A stretch of 5,134 bases of DNA from Arenimonas sp. (lineage in GTDB: Bacteria; Pseudomonadota; Gammaproteobacteria; Xanthomonadales; Xanthomonadaceae): positions 1 to 5,134 of the forward strand of contig DNNT01000198.1 of assembly GCA_003497545.1 (NCBI GenBank), in the 5' to 3' direction. Below the pieces are notes generated by a model, which was given only the letters and a program-made list of their open reading frames with translations, was not told the origin of the DNA and made no database searches. Positions 5,107 to 5,134 of the stretch are shown one piece after another. Every line of letters starts with the position of its first letter. Within the stretch, counting starts at the first letter, position 1. Position numbers and translations under genes: made by a program.

Positions 5107-5134
5107 TTACGCAGCCGGCGGGGCCAGCGGATGC
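5107..5134 (-). CDS. Possible C-terminal end of an upstream gene
   Basis: Read on the minus strand from the window edge, one frame gives HPLAPPAA followed by TAA (5109-5107), 42 bp before the next ATG. An Ala/Pro-rich tail is plausible for a real protein in this genome, and the spacing would suit an operon. Eight codons cannot prove it, and nothing can be said about the product. Confidence 0.25.

Overview
This 5.1 kb window is GC-rich bacterial DNA. Every gene I can support lies on the minus strand, so transcription runs from high to low coordinates. The composition, an isobutyryl-CoA-mutase-fused (IcmF) type gene, a DUF3034 barrel and a TPR-sulfotransferase together suggest a gammaproteobacterium of the Xanthomonadales (Lysobacter/Luteimonas/Xanthomonas relatives). 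That placement is inference from gene content, not a search result.

Layout in transcription order. (1) 5107-5134 may hold the last codons of an upstream gene. (2) 5064-3038 is a tight three-gene cluster of exported proteins: a COG4315-type (Lipoprotein_15) repeat protein, a DUF3034 outer-membrane-barrel-like protein and a secreted group-1 truncated haemoglobin. The first pair overlaps in TGATG and the second pair nearly abuts, so translation is probably coupled. (3) 3037-2948 is a 90-bp gap with a 13-bp-stem inverted repeat that may end the cluster's transcript. (4) 2947-745 holds a two-gene unit, an unrecognised 216-residue protein and a 515-residue TPR plus PAPS-dependent sulfotransferase protein, separated by 4 nt. 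(5) 744-639 is a 106-bp gap with a TACAAT -10-like box and an adjacent perfect 13-bp dyad. (6) 638-1 is the 5' part of icmF: the complete cobalamin-binding domain, then a reading frame that runs without a stop through a large palindrome and out of the window.

The most striking structure is that palindrome at 1-190: two perfect 78-bp inverted arms around a 34-bp loop. Each arm is itself a hairpin with about 25-bp terminal inverted repeats, so a short motif occurs four times. It starts exactly where the cobalamin domain of IcmF ends, and keeps the frame open on both strands. It recalls palindromic elements that insert in frame into protein genes (the Rickettsia palindromic elements are the known precedent). 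A fold-back or contig-edge assembly artefact is the main competing explanation, because the palindrome touches the window edge.

The envelope cluster looks like a small functional set: a secreted haem protein, a barrel protein and a secreted protein with a paired-cysteine motif. The haemoglobin has an unusual-looking apolar distal pocket by hand alignment. What the three do together is not established here.
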